DNA of 64,000 nucleotides, from assembly GCA_964582545.1 (NCBI GenBank), contig CAZOSB010000007.1:1-64000 (forward strand), written 5' to 3'. The position numbers and the translations under genes are program-made. Source of the DNA: JAVVUJ01 sp964582545. Lineage in GTDB: Bacteria > Bacillota > Clostridia > Peptostreptococcales > Anaerovoracaceae. Below the pieces are notes generated by a model. It was not told the origin of the DNA. It saw only the letters and a list, made by a program, of their open reading frames with translations, and made no database searches. Below, piece by piece: positions 1 through 8,644 of the stretch (its first letter is position 1; the number at the start of each line of letters is the position of its first letter).

Positions 1-37
1 TATTTATTAATGTAATAAAAGGAGGTAACTTATCAAT

Positions 38-2005
38 ATGAAATGTAATTTAATCAAAAAAGGGATTTTGTTGTGTATGATAGCGCTAATTTTCACGGCT
101 TGTACGCTACGAGATCAGGTTGAAGTTAACAAGGAAAAAAAGGAAGCGTCAGAGTATACCTCTGAGTACAATGACCAAGTGAAAAACGCCTTAAACTGGG
201 ATAGCATAAATGTAGAAGCAAGCCTTGCAAAGAAGGGACTTATTGCGGAGAAGAAGGGGCTTTTGATAATGCATAACAATGGGAAAATGCCAGCTTGGGA
301 TATGACAAAGTACGACTTCTTAACTGGAGATTCCCCCAACAGCGTGAATCCAAAGCTATGGGAACACGCTAAACTAAATATGAATATTGGATTGTATAAA
401 GTAACGGATAATATTTATCAAGTGCGAGGTTTTGATCTTGCGAACGTTACCTTTATCAATGGGAAAAATGGATATATTGTAATTGACCCTTTAACAAGTG
501 AAGAAACCGCAAGGGAAGCCTATAACTTTATATGCGAGGAATTGGGGGAAAAGCCTGTAACGGCAGTAATTTTTACCCATAGCCATGTAGATCATTACGC
601 AGGTGTTAACGGAATGTACAATAAATCCGGGGGCACAAAACCCATCATATATGCACCAAGCGGATTTATCAATGCAGTAGCAGAAGAAAATCTATATGCA
701 GGTATAGCCATGACAAGACGGTCTTTTTACATGTATGGAACGATATTAGAACGTGGCATTTTCGGGCAAGTTGACGGTGGACTTGGCAAATATGCGGCCA
801 ATGGCACACAAGGTCTTTTATCCCCAGATGTTACAATTGAAGAGTCGATTGAAACAATTGTAATTGACGGCATGGAAATGGTATTTCAGCTTACAAACGG
901 TACTGAGGCACCTAGCGAGATGAATGTGTACATAACTGGAGAAAAGTCCCTATGTATTGCAGAAAACTGCACAGCAACTTTGCATAATCTCTATACCCTT
1001 AGAGGTGCACAGGTTCGCGATCCGGAGAAATGGGCAGACTACTTAGACCAAACAATTGAATTGTTTGGAGGGAATTTGGAAAGTGTGTTTTCTACCCACA
1101 ATTGGCCTAGATGGGGCAACGGTGAAAGTCTTGCTTATATACGATCTCAAAGGGATTGCTACCAATACATAAAAGACCAAACATTGCGCCTAATGAGCCT
1201 AGGTTACACCATAGATGAGGTTGGCAGGATGGTAGAGCTTCCAAAGTCTCTTTCCAATGATTTTTTTAACGGAGAATTTTACGGAACCGTTTCTCATAAT
1301 GCAAAGGCAGTTTATCAAAAGTATTTAGGCTGGTATGACAGTAACCCCGTTAATTTGAACAAACTGATGCCCGAGGACTCTGCTAAAAAATATGTGGAGT
1401 ATATGGGCGGTGCTGATAAGGCGCTTAAATTAGCCTCGGAAGACTATAAAAGGGGAGAATATCAATGGGTAGCAGAGATTACAAGACAGATTATATATGC
1501 GGATCCCAATAATGAAAAGGCAAAACTATTATGTGCTGATGCACTTGAACAATTGGGTTATATTGCAGAGTCCGGTCCTTGGAGAAATGAATATTTATTT
1601 GGGGCTGAAGAGTTGAGAAATGGTGTTAATTTGCCATTTAAATCTATAGTAATTAAGCCGGAAGTATATGATGCCATGGATATGAAGCAGCTTGCCGGTA
1701 TGATCGCCATTAGGCTGAACGGTCCTAAAGCAGATGGAAAAGATGTTATTTTTAAGATAGAAACAACTGATGCAGGCAGGAAAGGAGCATTTCATCTTAG
1801 AAATGGAGTCTTGGTTTATTTAGGGGAAAACATAGCTACTACATTTACGGTTAAAATGCCTCTTCGCTCATTATACGTATTAGCGTCAGGCGCAAGCGAA
1901 GAGATACAGTACGAAACAGAGCCTGCAGATAAAAAAGCAACTTTTGATGAAATTGTTAAAATGTTAGATACTCCGGATATTGCGTTTCATGTTGTCACAC
2001 CATAG
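38..2005 (+). CDS. Lipoprotein alkylsulfatase-like metallo-beta-lactamase-fold hydrolase
   Basis: Predicted secreted, lipid-anchored enzyme of the linear alkylsulfatase (SdsA1/YjcS-like) family, which cleaves sulfate from alkyl sulfate esters using two metal ions. The N-terminus has a lipoprotein signal with a lipobox ending at Cys22. The metal-binding motif HSHVDH lies at residues 181-186, and later Glu and His ligands fit AENCTATLHN and FSTHNWPRWG. The middle part resembles the alkylsulfatase dimerisation domain, and the last ~120 residues look like the SCP2-like C-terminal domain. The length (655 aa) is normal. The start follows an AAAGGAGG ribosome site. It stands alone and converges on hcp across a shared terminator. 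The true substrate is unknown; relatives also act on other sulfate esters. Confidence 0.85.
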   Translation: MKCNLIKKGILLCMIALIFTACTLRDQVEVNKEKKEASEYTSEYNDQVKNALNWDSINVEASLAKKGLIAEKKGLLIMHNNGKMPAWDMTKYDFLTGDSPNSVNPKLWEHAKLNMNIGLYKVTDNIYQVRGFDLANVTFINGKNGYIVIDPLTSEETAREAYNFICEELGEKPVTAVIFTHSHVDHYAGVNGMYNKSGGTKPIIYAPSGFINAVAEENLYAGIAMTRRSFYMYGTILERGIFGQVDGGLGKYAANGTQGLLSPDVTIEESIETIVIDGMEMVFQLTNGTEAPSEMNVYITGEKSLCIAENCTATLHNLYTLRGAQVRDPEKWADYLDQTIELFGGNLESVFSTHNWPRWGNGESLAYIRSQRDCYQYIKDQTLRLMSLGYTIDEVGRMVELPKSLSNDFFNGEFYGTVSHNAKAVYQKYLGWYDSNPVNLNKLMPEDSAKKYVEYMGGADKALKLASEDYKRGEYQWVAEITRQIIYADPNNEKAKLLCADALEQLGYIAESGPWRNEYLFGAEELRNGVNLPFKSIVIKPEVYDAMDMKQLAGMIAIRLNGPKADGKDVIFKIETTDAGRKGAFHLRNGVLVYLGENIATTFTVKMPLRSLYVLASGASEEIQYETEPADKKATFDEIVKMLDTPDIAFHVVTP

Positions 2006-2088
2006 GTAAGATTCGGGTAGGATGGCACCATCGGATTATGTACTATTTGGTAAATTGTATTTTTTAGGTTAAATGAAACACAAAAAAA

Positions 2089-2113
2089 GACAGGATTTAA
2101 ACCCTGCCTTTTT
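2089..2113. terminator. Bidirectional terminator between alkylsulfatase gene and hcp
   Basis: GACAGG at 2089-2094 pairs with CCTGCC at 2103-2108 (one mismatch), followed by five T on the plus strand. A run of seven A precedes it, which gives a T tract on the minus strand. It lies between two converging genes. Confidence 0.5.
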
Positions 2114-2124
2114 ATTATGTAGGA

Positions 2125-2226
2125 AATATCGTCTCTGACGATATTGACGGAATATCAAAGAACGTACCTTGCAAAGAGTCGCCCCTTGCGGGCGACATAT
2201 GGAAATAGGAATCTTTGATTCCGTCA
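2125..2226. repeat. Compact multi-hairpin element downstream of hcp
   Basis: Three nested or adjacent inverted repeats lie in about 100 bases: a perfect 9-bp stem with 3-base loop (2125-2133/2137-2145); an outer pair (2145-2160/2213-2226) differing by a 2-base bulge; and inside it a perfect 7-bp stem GTCGCCC/GGGCGAC (2178-2184/2190-2196). The 13-mer CTTGCAAAGAGTC at 2168-2180 recurs inverted at 18538-18550. This suggests a small dispersed repeat or structured RNA; no protein is encoded. Confidence 0.5.
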
Positions 2227-2251
2227 TTTCCACGTTTTTTATTTTTAAGTT

Positions 2252-3817
2252 TTATCCCAAAATTTTCTTAAGATCAGCTTCCGGTGTGGAAATCGGGGTG
2301 AGATTAAACTTTTCCACAAGTACATTTAAGATGTTTGGCGAAACAAATGCCGGAAGTGATGGACCTATATAAATGTTTTTTATACCGAGTGCAAGGAGCG
2401 TAAGCAGAATACATACTGCCTTTTGTTCATACCATGAGAGTACCAACGTAAGCGGTAATTCATTTACAGAACACTCAAAGGCTTCTGATAAAGCAATCGC
2501 AACCTTAATCGCACTGTATGCATCATTGCATTGCCCCATATCCATAATTCTGGGTAAACCACCAATTTCACCGATGTTAAGGTCGTTAAAGCGATATTTG
2601 CCGCAGGCAAGTGTTAGGATAACGGTATCATTCGGTGTTTGTTTCACAAAATCCGTATAATAGTTTCTGCCTGGAGCGGCACCATCACAGCCCCCAACCA
2701 GAAAGAAATGCTTGATTACTCCTGCTTTTACCGCATCGATAACTTTATCGGCAACCGAAAGCACTGTACCGTGTCCAAAGCCTGTGGTAACAGTATTCCC
2801 GTCGTTAATGCCTGACATTTTGTTTTCAGCCATATAACCGCCAAGAGCCAAAGCCTTTTCGATCACAGGGGTAAAGTCCTTATCATTATCGATATGCACC
2901 ATACCTGGATAGGACACCACAGAGGTCGTAAAGATTCTATCCGCATAGCTTGGTTTTACAGGCATAATGCAGTTTGTGGTGAACAGGACAGGTGCAGGGA
3001 TGTTCTCGAACTCCTTTTGCTGGTTTTGCCATGCCGTACCAAAATTGCCTTTTAGGTGGGGATACTTTTTTAGTTCAGGATAACCGTGTGCAGGGAGCAT
3101 TTCAACGTGGGTATAGATGTTGATGCCTTTGCCCTGAGTCTGATCTAAGAGCAATTTTAAGTCGTGTAAGTCGTGACCCGATACCACGATAAACGGCCCT
3201 TTTTCGATGTTACAGGTAACGGTGGACGGAACGGGTGTGCCGTATGCTCCCGTGTTGGCGCTGTCTAGTAACTCCATGCATTTGAGATTGACATTACCTG
3301 TTTCCATAACAAGAGACAGTAATTCGTCAGAAGATAGATTTTCTGCAATGGCTGAAAGCCCCTTATAGAAAAAGCTGTTTACCTCGTCATTTGTCTTTCC
3401 CAAAATATATGCGTGATGTGCATAAGCTGCCATACCACGAAGTCCAAACAGGACGAGAGATTTGAGTGAGCGTATGTCTTCATCATCTCCCCACAAGGTT
3501 TCCATATCCATTTCATCATCCATTTCATCGGCAGATGAAAATTTTGCTCGTGTTTTGTCAACCTCACTGCAAAGAGCATTGATGGTTTCATTATTGAAGT
3601 TTACATTGGTGACAGTGGTAAACAGACCGTCAATGATGAGCTTGTCGGTTTCTTCTATAGCCTTACCTTTGGCGGCTTTTGCAAGAGCAATCAGCTTACC
3701 TGTTAATTTATCTTGAATATTTGCTGTGTCAGATTTTTTACCGCAAACACCGTTCACCGTACAGGCCTTTCCCCCAAGGGTTTGCTCGCATTGAAAACAA
3801 AACATTTGATTTGACAT
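2252..3817 (-). CDS. hcp: Hydroxylamine reductase / hybrid cluster protein
   Basis: Cytoplasmic iron-sulfur-oxygen protein that reduces nitric oxide or hydroxylamine and protects anaerobes from nitrosative stress. The N-terminal cysteines at 7, 10, 19 and 25 (C-x2-C-x8-C-x5-C) match the [4Fe-4S] site of the Desulfovibrio-type class. The C-terminal half carries the conserved hybrid-cluster segments, including GGCDGA and ACGKYRFN. An in-frame ATG exists 18 bases upstream, but the GGGAG ribosome site at 3826-3830 sits 8 bases before the ATG at 3817, so I choose that start (521 aa). It lies 22 bases downstream of the ferredoxin gene and is probably co-transcribed with it, under the divergent Crp/Fnr regulator. 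Confidence 0.95.
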   Translation of the reverse strand: MSNQMFCFQCEQTLGGKACTVNGVCGKKSDTANIQDKLTGKLIALAKAAKGKAIEETDKLIIDGLFTTVTNVNFNNETINALCSEVDKTRAKFSSADEMDDEMDMETLWGDDEDIRSLKSLVLFGLRGMAAYAHHAYILGKTNDEVNSFFYKGLSAIAENLSSDELLSLVMETGNVNLKCMELLDSANTGAYGTPVPSTVTCNIEKGPFIVVSGHDLHDLKLLLDQTQGKGINIYTHVEMLPAHGYPELKKYPHLKGNFGTAWQNQQKEFENIPAPVLFTTNCIMPVKPSYADRIFTTSVVSYPGMVHIDNDKDFTPVIEKALALGGYMAENKMSGINDGNTVTTGFGHGTVLSVADKVIDAVKAGVIKHFFLVGGCDGAAPGRNYYTDFVKQTPNDTVILTLACGKYRFNDLNIGEIGGLPRIMDMGQCNDAYSAIKVAIALSEAFECSVNELPLTLVLSWYEQKAVCILLTLLALGIKNIYIGPSLPAFVSPNILNVLVEKFNLTPISTPEADLKKILG

Positions 3818-3839
3818 TTTTAAATCTCCCTTCATATTG

Positions 3840-4547
3840 TTAATCTTCTAAAAATCTACCGTCAGTAGATATTGTAACCACTTTCCACTGGATTAATTTC
3901 CCACAGTTTTGCAAAGCCATTTTCACTGCGTTTTCAATACCACCACAGCAAGGCACTTCCATACGTGCAACCGTTACAGATTTGATATTGTTGTTTTTCA
4001 GTATGGCTGTCAGCTTTTCTGAATAGTCGCCTTCATCAAGTTTAGGACAACCGATGACCGTGACCTTGTTTTTCATAAACTCATTATGAAAGTTACCGTA
4101 AGCATAAGCAGCGCAATCAGCGGCAACAAGAAGATTTGAATTTTCAAAATAAGGTGCATTTACAGGCACCAGTTTGATTTGCACGGGCCATTGATTTAGC
4201 TGTGTGATAGGGGATGCTGTTGATGTTTCCAAATGACAACTTTCCTCATTGCGCACTAGGCTCTTTGAATGAGTACCGGGACAACCGCAAGCCAAGGGTT
4301 CCGTTTGCTTGCTGGCAACCCTTTTAGGTGCAACCTCTTTGTTATAAATGTCCGCTTCTCTTTCTTCAAAAGTGATAGCGTTTGTAGGGCAAACAGGCAA
4401 GCAGTTTCCAAGTCCGTCACAGTAATCGTCACGGAGAAGCTTTGCCTTGCCATTAACAAGCCCTATTGCTCCCTCGTGGCAGGCACCTACACAAAGACCA
4501 CAGCCTATGCATTTATCATCATTAATTTTAATAATTTTTCTAATCAT
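3840..4547 (-). CDS. Hcp-associated 4Fe-4S ferredoxin
   Basis: Predicted electron donor to Hcp. Two ferredoxin motifs lie near the N-terminus: Cys13/16/19/23, and Cys43/49/53 with unusual C-x5-C-x3-C-P spacing. A CGC pair (Cys87, Cys89) in a CxCPG motif and a CCGG motif near residue 200 follow. At 235 aa it is much longer than a plain ferredoxin; the extra C-terminal domain is typical of ferredoxins encoded beside hcp in clostridia and may hold further metal or redox sites. It is the first gene of the fd-hcp unit, with a GGAGG-type ribosome site upstream, and is transcribed away from the Crp/Fnr gene. Confidence 0.85.
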   Translation of the reverse strand: MIRKIIKINDDKCIGCGLCVGACHEGAIGLVNGKAKLLRDDYCDGLGNCLPVCPTNAITFEEREADIYNKEVAPKRVASKQTEPLACGCPGTHSKSLVRNEESCHLETSTASPITQLNQWPVQIKLVPVNAPYFENSNLLVAADCAAYAYGNFHNEFMKNKVTVIGCPKLDEGDYSEKLTAILKNNNIKSVTVARMEVPCCGGIENAVKMALQNCGKLIQWKVVTISTDGRFLED

Positions 4548-4579
4548 AATCTTTTCCTCCTCGAATTTTTCTTATGTTA

Positions 4580-4637
4580 TTGTTATTATGTTCTTATAAT
4601 AGTATAATATAGATAACAAGTCTGTTGTATTTACAAC
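4580..4637 (+). promoter_or_regulatory. Promoter and palindromic operator between ferredoxin-hcp and the Crp/Fnr gene
   Basis: Plus-strand promoter TTGTTA (4580-4585), 17-base spacer, TATAAT (4603-4608). Just downstream lies a perfect palindrome GTTGT-ATTT-ACAAC at 4624-4637. It overlaps the expected start of the regulator transcript (possible autorepression). It is about 40 bases upstream of a plausible minus-strand start if TATTAT (complement of 4596-4601) is the fd -10, which is a class II activator position. The binding protein is inferred to be the adjacent regulator. Confidence 0.6.
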
Positions 4638-4652
4638 GAAAGGAAAATTTTC

Positions 4653-5306
4653 ATGAAAAAAGTTTTTAATATCATTAAAGAAAATCCATTATTTGCGGGA
4701 ATTCCTTTCAGTGATTTTGAGAACCTGTTTGGTTGCTTGTCGGCAAGAACCCAGAGCTATAAAAAGGATGAAGTGATTATGCTTTCCGGTGATGCCGTAA
4801 ACGCTGTTGGGATAATTCTTTCAGGCAGTGTGAAAATCATAAAAGAGGACAGGGAGGGTAATCAGACAATTATCGCAGAGCTTTTTGCATCAGAGATCTT
4901 CGGTGAGGTTTTTGCTTGTGCAGGAATATCTCATAGTCCTGTCACGGTGGAATCAGCAGAAGTCAGCGAGGTATTGTTCATTGACTACAGACGTATTATT
5001 ACGACTTGCTCTTCCGCTTGCCCATTTCATACAAGGCTTATTGAAAATATGTTGAAACTCATGGCAAGGAAAAATTTAAAACTGAATCAGAAAATTGAAC
5101 TGTTATCTAAACGCACAACAAGAGAAAAACTGCTTTTTTTCTTTGACACGCAAAGGGGAATGGCCAAAAAATTTACCGTACCTTTTAGCCGTGAAGAAAT
5201 GGCGCAGTATCTTTGTGTGGATAGGAGTGCTATGTCAAGCGAGCTTTGTAAAATGCGGGATGAAGGATTGATTCAATTTAATAGAAATAAATTTTTGATT
5301 AATTAA
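4653..5306 (+). CDS. Crp/Fnr-family regulator, HcpR-like
   Basis: Transcription factor of 217 aa. A cyclic-nucleotide-binding-type beta-roll (about residues 15-130), a dimerisation helix and a C-terminal winged helix-turn-helix (EEMAQYLCVDRSAMSSELCK) are visible. There is no N-terminal Fnr-type cysteine cluster; scattered cysteines (Cys28, the CAG region, the CSSAC segment) could sense redox or NO, but this is speculation. Its divergent position from ferredoxin-hcp matches the HcpR arrangement known in anaerobes, where the factor activates hcp in response to NO or nitrite. The start follows AAAGG. Confidence 0.85.
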   Translation: MKKVFNIIKENPLFAGIPFSDFENLFGCLSARTQSYKKDEVIMLSGDAVNAVGIILSGSVKIIKEDREGNQTIIAELFASEIFGEVFACAGISHSPVTVESAEVSEVLFIDYRRIITTCSSACPFHTRLIENMLKLMARKNLKLNQKIELLSKRTTREKLLFFFDTQRGMAKKFTVPFSREEMAQYLCVDRSAMSSELCKMRDEGLIQFNRNKFLIN

Positions 5307-5339
5307 CTCAACTTTTCCTATATGGGAAAGTTGAGTTAA
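5303..5339. terminator. Long hairpin after the Crp/Fnr gene
   Basis: A 16-bp stem with one G-U pair (5303-5318/5324-5339) and a 5-base loop begins on the last stop codon. No T tract follows, so it may stabilise the 3' end or terminate weakly. Confidence 0.5.
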
Positions 5340-5419
5340 ATAGTTGTAAACAGAATTATTTTAGGATTGAAAGAAATTATAAATAGGCATAATCCCATGT
5401 TTGCTTTTTGATAAGAATT

Positions 5420-5445
5420 AGGACTGACCGATATGCGGCAGTCCT
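5420..5445. terminator. Weak hairpin between convergent Crp/Fnr and hydrolase genes
   Basis: AGGACTG (5420-5426) pairs with CAGTCCT (5439-5445), with an inner CCG/CGG after a one-base bulge. It is placed to end the minus-strand hydrolase transcript. The T tract is poor. The rest of 5340-5548 shows nothing else recognisable. Confidence 0.35.
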
Positions 5446-5548
5446 GATTCCTAATTAAAATACCTTCGACAGAAGTTTTCCCAATGCCCTTATCTGCAAA
5501 TAAATTAATTTGTAACCAGTCTTGGATTAACAGCTTTCCGTCAAATTT

Positions 5549-7015
5549 TTAATTTTTAGATATAGAATTCCACTGGTGAGTATATACAAACCATGTACTA
5601 CATGCTGATAATACTGTCAGTGAAATTAAAGCTGTAAGAATACTATACGTTTGCCAAATTAGTATCGTTGACCAATCAAATCCGGTAAGCATCGGGAAAA
5701 CTAAGCAAAATATGCACAGAGCAATAGTAATTATCAGACAAACAACAGTTCTAATTATGCTCTTCTTTGTCATTGGCTGCCGCTCAAACAATTTCTTTCT
5801 GCGTAATCCTAGCAGAAGGAACAGAACAGCCAGCATACAACAAATAATTGTGGCAGATGACAATGTGATGTCAAGAAACTGTATGCCGCTTATCTCATAC
5901 GACTGAGAAAGATTACCATCTAATATTGCCTTAATTTTTAACACTAAATTTCTATTGGTATTTGCACCGTTGGTCAACAAGCAGATAGCCATAGGTTCGT
6001 TTGGCAGTATGACCACTATGGATGCAAAATTGGGATTACCCCCTGGGTGTTCAATAATCGTTTGATCGGAATTTACTGACCATCCTGCGGCATAATACAT
6101 TCCGTTGACAGCCGAAACAGACATGTTCCCGTGATGAGACTTTTTAATAATCTTATGAAATATTTCGGGTATATCCTGAATAGTACCCATCTGTACACCC
6201 ATCCAACGCGCCATATCTTTGGTACAAGAAATGATGTAGCCTGCGGGTTTATTCCCAGCATAATCCGGTGCATTATATGGAGTTGTCCTAAAGAACGAAG
6301 AGCGGTAACCCTGTGCCAATTGTCCTGTGACCACAGCATCTTCTTTGTAAACATACGTCTGGTGTAGACCTAAGGGCTGAAATACTTGTTCTTTCATGAA
6401 CTGTTCATAACTTTGTCCTGAAACAACTTCCATCACCAGACCTAATATGTCATAATTAACAGTTCCGTAATGATAATTCTCGCCGGGGTAGAACGACAAC
6501 TCAGAATCTAGCAGCATTTCTATGGTTTTTCGTAGCATATCCGGCGAGTTGCCTTGTGGGATATTCTGAAGGTGACGCTCATTTGTTAATCCACTGGTAT
6601 GATGCAGAAAGTTATTTAGTGTAAGATTTTCCATATCAAAGGGTTTCCCCTGATATGTTAAAGTAAACCAAGGTAAATACTTTTGGATGGGGTCAGTCAT
6701 TGACAGTACTCCTTGCTCTTCCATCAGCAGAATACCCATGCCAGTAAAAGCTTTGCTCACCGAAGCCAGCTCATATAGAGCATGTTCGCTTGCCGACAGT
6801 CCTTTTTCACGATCTGCGTATCCAGAAGAAAAGTAGAGCACTTCATCTTTCGCAACTATTGAGACAGACATTCCCGGCACACCTGATTTACGGCAGGCGC
6901 CATCCAACAATGTTTGTATTGCATCAGATTGCGAATCTGACAATGCATAACTCGGTGCTTCGGATCCCGAGATTAGCATAAGCGCCACTATAACATAGAC
7001 TATGAATTTTTTCAT
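5549..7015 (-). CDS. Membrane-anchored serine beta-lactamase-family hydrolase
   Basis: Serine hydrolase of the class C beta-lactamase / penicillin-binding fold (AmpC/esterase/FmtA-like), predicted outside the membrane. It has a signal peptide (residues 1-24), the SxxK nucleophile motif SVSK at 85-88, a YxN-type motif in YHYGTVNYD and an HPGG segment in place of KTG. The last ~130 residues hold three transmembrane helices. The open frame extends upstream to 7132, but the ATG at 7015 has GGAG 5 bases before it and starts the signal peptide. Proteins of this architecture are usually peptidases, esterases or peptidoglycan-related enzymes; the sequence does not show antibiotic resistance. Confidence 0.8.
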   Translation of the reverse strand: MKKFIVYVIVALMLISGSEAPSYALSDSQSDAIQTLLDGACRKSGVPGMSVSIVAKDEVLYFSSGYADREKGLSASEHALYELASVSKAFTGMGILLMEEQGVLSMTDPIQKYLPWFTLTYQGKPFDMENLTLNNFLHHTSGLTNERHLQNIPQGNSPDMLRKTIEMLLDSELSFYPGENYHYGTVNYDILGLVMEVVSGQSYEQFMKEQVFQPLGLHQTYVYKEDAVVTGQLAQGYRSSFFRTTPYNAPDYAGNKPAGYIISCTKDMARWMGVQMGTIQDIPEIFHKIIKKSHHGNMSVSAVNGMYYAAGWSVNSDQTIIEHPGGNPNFASIVVILPNEPMAICLLTNGANTNRNLVLKIKAILDGNLSQSYEISGIQFLDITLSSATIICCMLAVLFLLLGLRRKKLFERQPMTKKSIIRTVVCLIITIALCIFCLVFPMLTGFDWSTILIWQTYSILTALISLTVLSACSTWFVYTHQWNSISKN

Positions 7016-7109
7016 AAGCTCTCCGTTTTTAAAAATGATATTAATATATTTATACGTACATTTTGTCAAAATGTTGTTAAGCTTATTCCGCATCATCCGT
7101 GAGTTTGAT

Positions 7110-8630
7110 TTAAATTGCCTGGTCATTTGCAATCTTCATAAATAGCTGGGAGACATAAGTACTGTCCTTTTTAGATTCTGAGATTCTATTAAAAATATCT
7201 ATAAAATTCATATTAAAAGTGTTTGTAATCCTAAAGTCATCGACATATGAAAACTTTATTTTCCCCGAAATATCGTCAGTGCCCAAAGCAATCGCCCAGC
7301 AGTCATTTTTATACCAGAGTGATTGTTGTGAGGTGGAAGGGATGATGGAGTGTGGAGGTGCATCGTACAAAAACACACGATATCGGCTATCCTTTAACAG
7401 AAGCTGGGCCGTATCCTTAAAATGCTGTAAATATTGCTCCCTGCTCATCTGAACAAGCTTCCCTGTTATCCCTGAAATTGTGTGGTTTGTAATTACAGGG
7501 AAAGATAACGGTGCAGTTATTTCATCTAAGGTATGGTAAAATCCAGTCATAACATGCAACTGATTATTTTCAATATTTTGACGAAGTAAATCATAAAGCT
7601 CGTAACAGAGTCTTTTTTGTACTTTTGTAATGCGATTTTCACATAGTATTTCATCAAATAGCTCTTTGCTCATTGTGGCAATATTAAGTGCTTTTCCCAA
7701 ATAGCAGGCTGACCCTGCTTTTAAACGAAATGAATTTACATGTGTAAGAATTTTTTCAAATTCCGATGATTTTGTGGATATTAATAGCGGCGAGGATTCT
7801 AATTTGCACTTTTCCCAAATCCTCTCATGCACTTGTGTATATTGCACATCACTATATAAACAACTGAGCATATTATCAAAATCTGAGTCAAAGCAATATC
7901 CCGTTACAGCCAATCGTTGTGATAGTAGATAGATGCTGTTGATATTACTTTTTCCAACTGCCGATAAATAAATATAGATAAACATATTTTGATGAAATGC
8001 CAATTCCATAAAAATATGATGCAGATTCCAATTTACGGTAGAACTTTCCTTTGATTGAAATATGATTTCAACACTGTGTCCCATACGCAAAACAGAATTC
8101 AATTTTTTATAAAGAGTAGTTGCATGGTGTATATTACAGGAAATCCACCCAAACTGATCGGTTTCAAATATTTTGACTACAGAGGGCGCAGTGAGTTTTT
8201 CAGCAACTTCCAGTAAATTGATAACCATATTAAATCTTCCCTCAGCTCCGGTATTTTTGGCAACGGACATCAAAGAAATCGATAAATTTCTTAAATCTAT
8301 GGCATCGATATTAAAATTATTTTTATCTGAAATGTTTAATATGTAATCACGAATACATTTTTTTAGTTCATCTTTTCCGAAGTATTTTTTATTTTCATAG
8401 ATGTTTCGAAAGAAATCTTCAAGTAAATTGCCTCCGATTTTGTTATTTTTTTCTATAAGATAATCGATAATTTGATTAAAGTAGGGTGCATCTACCGGGA
8501 TATTTCTTTTACCAGTTCGCCATTTGCTGATATAGGATTGTTCCACATTTATCTCTTTTGCCATTTTTACAGCAGATATATTCAATATTTTAATTATATT
8601 ACCAAAATTAGAAACTTGATTTTTTGGCAT
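7110..8630 (-). CDS. HTH-domain protein of unknown function, possible regulator
   Basis: A 506-residue protein with an N-terminal Xre-like helix-turn-helix (about residues 8-55: MAKEINVEQSYISKWRTGKRN). The remaining ~440 residues match no family I know and have no signal peptide or membrane helix. GGAGG lies 9 bases before the ATG at 8630. Its stop is 95 bases upstream of the beta-lactamase-like gene on the same strand, so it may control or share a transcript with it. The large C-terminal part may sense a ligand; this is inference from architecture only. Confidence 0.7.
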   Translation of the reverse strand: MPKNQVSNFGNIIKILNISAVKMAKEINVEQSYISKWRTGKRNIPVDAPYFNQIIDYLIEKNNKIGGNLLEDFFRNIYENKKYFGKDELKKCIRDYILNISDKNNFNIDAIDLRNLSISLMSVAKNTGAEGRFNMVINLLEVAEKLTAPSVVKIFETDQFGWISCNIHHATTLYKKLNSVLRMGHSVEIIFQSKESSTVNWNLHHIFMELAFHQNMFIYIYLSAVGKSNINSIYLLSQRLAVTGYCFDSDFDNMLSCLYSDVQYTQVHERIWEKCKLESSPLLISTKSSEFEKILTHVNSFRLKAGSACYLGKALNIATMSKELFDEILCENRITKVQKRLCYELYDLLRQNIENNQLHVMTGFYHTLDEITAPLSFPVITNHTISGITGKLVQMSREQYLQHFKDTAQLLLKDSRYRVFLYDAPPHSIIPSTSQQSLWYKNDCWAIALGTDDISGKIKFSYVDDFRITNTFNMNFIDIFNRISESKKDSTYVSQLFMKIANDQAI

Positions 8631-8644
8631 TTTATTGAACCTCC

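Noticed and set aside
38..2005. Metallo-beta-lactamase
   Set aside because: The fold motif is shared, but length, dimerisation and SCP2-like domains match alkylsulfatases.
2169..2660. Two plus-strand open frames antisense to hcp
   Set aside because: They lie opposite the strong hcp frame, have no ribosome site and no recognisable sequence.
5549..7015. Antibiotic-resistance beta-lactamase
   Set aside because: The C-terminal membrane helices and HPGG in place of KTG fit the broader serine hydrolase family; resistance cannot be claimed.
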